Assembly: GCF_003290185.1 (NCBI RefSeq)
Contig: NZ_QNFY01000008.1
Span: forward strand, 124,001 to 188,000
DNA from: Chryseobacterium lathyri
GTDB lineage: Bacteria; Bacteroidota; Bacteroidia; Flavobacteriales; Weeksellaceae
DNA: 64,000 bases
Reading direction: 5' to 3'
In this document: one piece after another, positions 61,123 through 64,000 of the stretch
Numbering within the stretch: position 1 is the first letter of the stretch
How the letters are laid out: each line of letters opens with the position of its first letter
Translations under genes and position numbers: made by a program
Notes under the pieces: generated by a model
Databases searched by the model: none
What the model was told of the DNA's origin: nothing
Seen by the model: the letters and a program-made list of their open reading frames with translations, nothing else

Positions 61123-61305
61123 TTAGTAGCAGATACAGCAGAGTATTCTGTCCGGAGTACAGGCATCACCTACTCCCGGTGTATTGGAGATAACACCACC
61201 AGCCGGTCCACACAACGTATAACAGTTGACAATAGGCCTGATTCCTCCGTTAATTTTTTTTAATGCTGATCTGTTAAGATTCTTTGTTTGTAAAAAGTTT
61301 TTCAT
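61123..61305 (-). CDS. Double-glycine leader peptide with six-cysteine core (bacteriocin-like)
   Basis: 60 residues. The leader LNRSALKKINGG (residues 10-21) matches the L-S/N-R-x-x-L-K-x-I-N-G-G pattern of the gene at 4990 and ends in a clean Gly-Gly, the cleavage site for peptidase-containing ABC exporters. The core (22-60) has cysteines at 28, 32, 49, 56, 57 and 59 and Gly/Pro-rich middle residues; the spacing differs from the first peptide. Candidate promoter TATATTTA about 25 nt upstream. No maturation or immunity gene nearby. Secreted peptide; activity unknown. Confidence 0.8.
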   Translation of the reverse strand: MKNFLQTKNLNRSALKKINGGIRPIVNCYTLCGPAGGVISNTPGVGDACTPDRILCCICY

Positions 61306-61397
61306 GATACTATTTTTTGGTTAATATAAATATAAGTATTTAATAATTAAACCATTGTAAATAAATCACAAAATATAGATAAAAGAATTTAAAATAA

Positions 61398-61479
61398 AAT
61401 GCTTTGACTCCGCTCAGCATGACATTTCGAATACTATCTGTTTTTTTCACATTGTCATGCTGAGCGGAGTCGAAGCATT
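61398..61479. repeat. Long inverted repeat with TTCGACTCCGCTCAGCATGA-type arms
   Basis: The left arm 61398-61424 and right arm 61453-61479 are 27 nt each with a single T/C difference. The core words CTCCGCTCAGCATGACA and TGTCATGCTGAGCGGAG are exact complements. The loop is 28 nt. GC-rich compared with its surroundings. This word is familiar from dispersed repeats in Chryseobacterium genomes (recalled, not searched). Confidence 0.75.
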
Positions 61480-61513
61480 TTTGATCTTAAAAACCGTATT
61501 TTAATCAAAAAAA

Positions 61514-61870
61514 TTATTCCTCAACACCAAAGAATTCTCTTAAAGCCTCAACATTTTTCTTGTCATTTCCTACAAAAATTTCATTGTCGGTAAGAAAAAC
61601 GGGACGCTTCAAAAATGTATAATGGTCAAGCAATAAGTCTTTGAAGTCTTTTTCTTCGAGAGATTTTGCATCCAGACCTCTTAGTTTGATCTGTGTGGAT
61701 TTCTTACTGAACAAGGCTTCGTAAGATTTTGTTTTTTTATACATAGCAGCCAGTTCTTCTTTGGTAACCGGTTCTTTTTTGATTTCACGGAGTTCCCAGT
61801 CTTTAAGATCGAACTGTGCTAAAATTTTTCTGCATGTATCACATGTATTGAGATAAAATACTTTCTTCAT
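61514..61870 (-). CDS. ArsC/Spx-family thioredoxin-fold protein
   Basis: 118 residues. The N-terminal redox motif CDTCRKIL places Cys10 and Cys13; DWELREIKKEPVTKEELAAMYKKTKSYEALFSKKS and FLKRPVFLTDNEIFVGND follow the ArsC/YffB/Spx pattern (a RP in the RPV block). It could be a glutaredoxin-coupled reductase; the arsenate-binding Arg set is not complete enough to claim arsenate reductase. Single gene. Confidence 0.82.
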   Translation of the reverse strand: MKKVFYLNTCDTCRKILAQFDLKDWELREIKKEPVTKEELAAMYKKTKSYEALFSKKSTQIKLRGLDAKSLEEKDFKDLLLDHYTFLKRPVFLTDNEIFVGNDKKNVEALREFFGVEE

Positions 61871-61991
61871 TGTTACTTTTAAATCTGTTATGGGTTAAAT
61901 TTCCTTCTTCATTGAAGTTTTACCTTCCAAAAGTAGGATTTAATCTAAAATTCTGGAAATTATTAAATAACTTTATTCAAATTTTATAAAG

Positions 61992-62459
61992 ATGCAGAAC
62001 AAGCCTATTACTTTTCAGTTTATTTCAGAACCTTCGGATGTGAATTATGGAGGAAATGTACATGGAGGAAGCGTTATGAAATGGATTGATCAGGCAGGTT
62101 ATGCCTGCGCCACGACATGGAGCGGAAATTACTCCGTAACGGTTTATGTGGGCGGGATCCGTTTCTATGAGCCTATCAAGATCGGGGAAGTGGTCAAAGT
62201 TGACGCACAGGTTATTTATACCGGAAAATCGAGCATGCATATTTCCATCAATGTTTTTTCAAGGAACTTAAAGCAGCCTACGTTTGATAAGAAGACGCAC
62301 TGTATTATTGTTTTTGTGGCAGTAGATGAAAACGGTAAAAAGCTTCCTGTCCCGGCATGGGTTCCTGAAACGGAAGAGGAAAAACAGCAGGAAGAGTATG
62401 CAAAACGCCTGATGAACCTTAGAACTCAGATTGAGGATGAAATGAAACCTTTTTTATAA
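61992..62459 (+). CDS. Hotdog acyl-CoA thioesterase, YciA/ACOT type
   Basis: 155 residues. YGGNVHGGSVMKWIDQAGYACATTWSG near 18-44 is the HGG-x-x-M-x-x-D block of YciA/BACH thioesterases (catalytic Asp), with GEVVKVDAQVIYTGKSSMHISINV forming the long hotdog strands and a Glu-rich C-terminal tail. Cleaves acyl-CoA in the cytoplasm. The next gene starts 4 nt later, so they are co-transcribed. Confidence 0.9.
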   Translation: MQNKPITFQFISEPSDVNYGGNVHGGSVMKWIDQAGYACATTWSGNYSVTVYVGGIRFYEPIKIGEVVKVDAQVIYTGKSSMHISINVFSRNLKQPTFDKKTHCIIVFVAVDENGKKLPVPAWVPETEEEKQQEEYAKRLMNLRTQIEDEMKPFL

Positions 62460-62462
62460 CCT

Positions 62463-63326
62463 ATGCAAAGAAAAGATTTCATTACACTTTCGTCATTAGG
62501 GTTTCTGGGCTTATATTCCTGTGGAGTTTCCAAAATTAACCGTAAAAAACCGTTAGCTATTCAGCTTTATACCATCCGGGACGCTGTTTCGGATAATCTT
62601 GAAAAAGCATTGGAAAAACTTGTTGCTTTAGGTTTTACAGAACTGGAAATTTATGGATACAATGGTACATTCTTTGGAAAAAGCAGAACTGAGTTTCAGA
62701 CTATTCTTAAACAAACCGGCTTAAAAGTCATCAGTTCTCACCATACTACTGGAATTATCCATAAAGACGGGGGAACCTTATTGTACAGCTGGGAGAAAGC
62801 TGTGGAGGATCTGCATTTTATTGGTGCCGAATATATGGTATGCTCTTATCTCTTCCCCGAAGAAAGAACTGTTGAAAACTATAAAAAGCTTCCTGAGTTA
62901 TTTGAAAAATGTGGTGAAGCAACCCAAAAAGCAGGAATTCAGTTTGCTTATCATAACCATGATTTTGAATTTGAAAAACTGGAAGGTGATAAAAGTGTGT
63001 ATGATTTTATTCTGGAAAACACTTCTTCAGACCTGGTTAAAATGGAAATGGATTTATACTGGATTTCAAAGGCCGGACTTGATCCGCTGGTTTATTTTGA
63101 AAAATATCCCGGTCGTTTTCCCCTATGGCATGTGAAAGACATGAAAGCCGGTACAAAAGATTTTACAGAAATCGGAAACGGGCTTATTGATTTCAAAAAG
63201 ATTTTCAGTGCGAAAGAAAAAGCAGGCTTGAAACATTGGTTCCTTGAACAGGATTCCAGCGACAAAGATATTTTCGAAAGCATCCGGATAAGCAAAAAGT
63301 ATATTCTTGAAAATAACTTTTTTTGA
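62463..63326 (+). CDS. Sugar phosphate isomerase/epimerase-like lipoprotein
   Basis: 287 residues. MQRKDFITLSSLGFLGLYSCG is a short export signal with a lipobox-like Cys20; the arginine-lysine pair suggests a Tat-type signal, as in many oxidoreductase-type sugar proteins. The TIM-barrel (AP endonuclease 2 fold) shows AIQLYTIRDAV, ISSHHTTG, FAYHNHDFEFEKL (metal His), VKMEMDLYW and WHVKDM. It may isomerise or epimerise a free sugar in the periplasm; the substrate is unknown. Confidence 0.86.
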   Translation: MQRKDFITLSSLGFLGLYSCGVSKINRKKPLAIQLYTIRDAVSDNLEKALEKLVALGFTELEIYGYNGTFFGKSRTEFQTILKQTGLKVISSHHTTGIIHKDGGTLLYSWEKAVEDLHFIGAEYMVCSYLFPEERTVENYKKLPELFEKCGEATQKAGIQFAYHNHDFEFEKLEGDKSVYDFILENTSSDLVKMEMDLYWISKAGLDPLVYFEKYPGRFPLWHVKDMKAGTKDFTEIGNGLIDFKKIFSAKEKAGLKHWFLEQDSSDKDIFESIRISKKYILENNFF

Positions 63327-63335
63327 AATAATACT

Positions 63336-63343
63336 TATATTTG
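63336..63343 (+). promoter_or_regulatory. -7 element of the CLC gene
   Basis: TATATTTG, 10 nt upstream of the riboswitch start, so the aptamer lies at the very 5' end of the transcript. Confidence 0.6.
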
Positions 63344-63353
63344 CATAACAAAA

Positions 63354-63405
63354 GGAAATGGTGCTCTTCCTTACCCAACCGCTTTACAGAAGCTGATGAC
63401 GCCTG
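63354..63405 (+). promoter_or_regulatory. Fluoride riboswitch (crcB motif)
   Basis: All aptamer parts are present: P1 GGAA (63354-63357) with TTCC (63367-63370) around ATGGTGCTC; the joining segment ends AACC; P2 GCTT (63381-63384) with AAGC (63390-63393); then TGATGACGCCTGA. The pseudoknot GGTG (63360-63363) to CGCC (63400-63403) is intact. The 3' part AACCGC...GCTGATGACGCCT is the strict consensus. Downstream, CCTGAT (63402-63407) is complementary to ATCAGG (63432-63437), which overlaps AGGA 5 nt before the ATG. In the ligand-free state that pairing could hide the ribosome-binding site, so fluoride would switch translation on. Confidence 0.93.
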
Positions 63406-63443
63406 ATTAAGAGATTATTAACCAATAACTGATCAGGATAATT

Positions 63444-64000
63444 ATGTCAAAATCACAAACAAAACTACATAGAAAAGTAATTTTTAATATTCAATACTTT
63501 TTCAGACGGTATCCTGCCTTGCCCTATATTTCAAAATGGCTTTGCATCAGTATTATTATTGGTGCTTTAGTGGGAACAGCTTCTGCTGGATTTTTGCAGT
63601 CTCTGGAATGGGCAACCAACTTCAGGGAAAATCACATCTGGCTCATTGCCCTGCTTCCAGTTGCCGGTCTTCTTATTGGCCTCCTTTATTATTACTACGG
63701 CAAGGATGTAGAAGCAGGAAACAATTTGCTGATTGGCAATATTCATGATCCGAAAGAGATTATTCCGGTTAAAATGGCTCCTTTTGTATATCTGGGAACC
63801 ATGGTTACGCATTTCTTCGGGGGTTCTGCCGGCCGGGAAGGAACTGCCCTTCAGATGGCGGGAGCTATGGCAGACCAGCTCAGTAAACCTTTTAAGCTTG
63901 ACAAAAGTGAACGAAAAATTCTTCTCATTGCCGCAATTGCAGCAGGTTTCGGGTCTATTTTCGGAACCCCTTTGGCTGGTGCAGTTTTCGGGCTTGAAGT
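63444..64000 (+). CDS. CLC-family anion transporter, probably fluoride-specific (CLC-F), truncated by window edge
   Basis: The first 185 codons, starting at the ATG at 63444, cut off by the window end. Helices begin near 32 (WLCISIIIGALVGTASAGFL) and 66 (WLIALLPVAGLLIGLLYYYYG). The CLC motif GGSAGREGTALQMAGAMADQL carries the gating Glu in GREGT (canonical CLCs have GREGP), and the first anion-binding loop reads EAGNN rather than GSGIP. Both differences fit the fluoride/proton antiporter branch, as does the riboswitch. It would expel fluoride from the cytoplasm. Confidence 0.88.
   Translation, partial: MSKSQTKLHRKVIFNIQYFFRRYPALPYISKWLCISIIIGALVGTASAGFLQSLEWATNFRENHIWLIALLPVAGLLIGLLYYYYGKDVEAGNNLLIGNIHDPKEIIPVKMAPFVYLGTMVTHFFGGSAGREGTALQMAGAMADQLSKPFKLDKSERKILLIAAIAAGFGSIFGTPLAGAVFGLE

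Noticed and set aside
61398-61479. Insertion sequence with terminal inverted repeats
   Set aside because: Only 28 nt lie between the arms, there is no transposase, and no target duplication is evident.
61514-61870. Arsenate reductase ArsC
   Set aside because: The CxxC is present, but the arginine set for arsenate binding cannot be confirmed and there are no ars genes around.
1-64000. tRNA, rRNA, prophage or integrated element
   Set aside because: No cloverleaf, rRNA core, integrase, phage structural gene or attachment-site duplication was seen.

Overview
This 64 kb window reads as chromosome of a Flavobacteriia bacterium, most likely Chryseobacterium or a close Weeksellaceae relative. The evidence is AT-rich DNA, Bacteroidetes-type promoters (TAnnTTTG at -7, sometimes TTTG or TTG about 19-21 nt upstream), a complete SusC/SusD locus, many lipoproteins and Q/Q-E signal peptides, a GNAT-nitrilase fusion and short double-glycine-leader peptides of the kind scattered through Chryseobacterium genomes. 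Most genes are chromosomal housekeeping. I see no rRNA, tRNA, transposase, prophage or CRISPR array.

Layout. 1-7.3 kb: a truncated secreted protein, a GDSL hydrolase, a DEAD-box-type helicase, a UbiB/ABC1 kinase, a cold-shock protein, a Cys-rich GG-leader peptide and a GNAT-carbon-nitrogen hydrolase. 7.4-13.9 kb: a leftward purine cluster purM-purN-purH-purD-guaA, with three copies of an octamer-based repeat between genes. 14-16.7 kb: a redox group (FMN reductase, pirin, HxlR regulator, azoreductase), with a short leader ORF and terminator ahead of purM. 16.9-28.6 kb: a seven-gene starch/maltodextrin operon (susC, susD, susE-like, GH97, GH13, NTF2-like, MFS), transcribed leftward. It would bind and import maltooligosaccharides at the outer membrane, hydrolyse them in the periplasm and carry the sugar across the inner membrane. 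No dedicated regulator gene is present. 28.9-33.5 kb: metG, a membrane protein, a methyltransferase and a siderophore-interacting reductase with a palindrome at its promoter. 33.6-38.8 kb: an AraC-tolC-emrA-emrB type tripartite efflux operon. 38.8-46.5 kb: DUF2891, DUF4349, an RsmI-like methylase, a tyrosine phosphatase, dnaA (no origin visible), a thioesterase and pheA. 46.8-61 kb: exported and membrane proteins, rarA, yidD, an N-terminally extended lgt, nnr, mscL, serA-like, a second AraC, idi and gcvT. 61-64 kb: a second GG-leader Cys-rich peptide, an ArsC/Spx-like protein, a thioesterase, a sugar isomerase-like lipoprotein and a CLC-type channel whose leader carries a clear fluoride riboswitch.

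The most interesting features are: (1) the fluoride riboswitch in front of a CLC-family gene; (2) two unlinked six-cysteine GG-leader peptides with no maturation genes nearby; (3) intergenic elements made of in-phase degenerate heptamers or octamers, often as two arrays of opposite complement, each locus with its own word but a strictly kept period; (4) a promoter-short ORF-terminator leader before purM; and (5) palindromic operator candidates for HxlR/azoR, the siderophore reductase and the efflux operon. All calls come from reading the sequence. No database search was possible.
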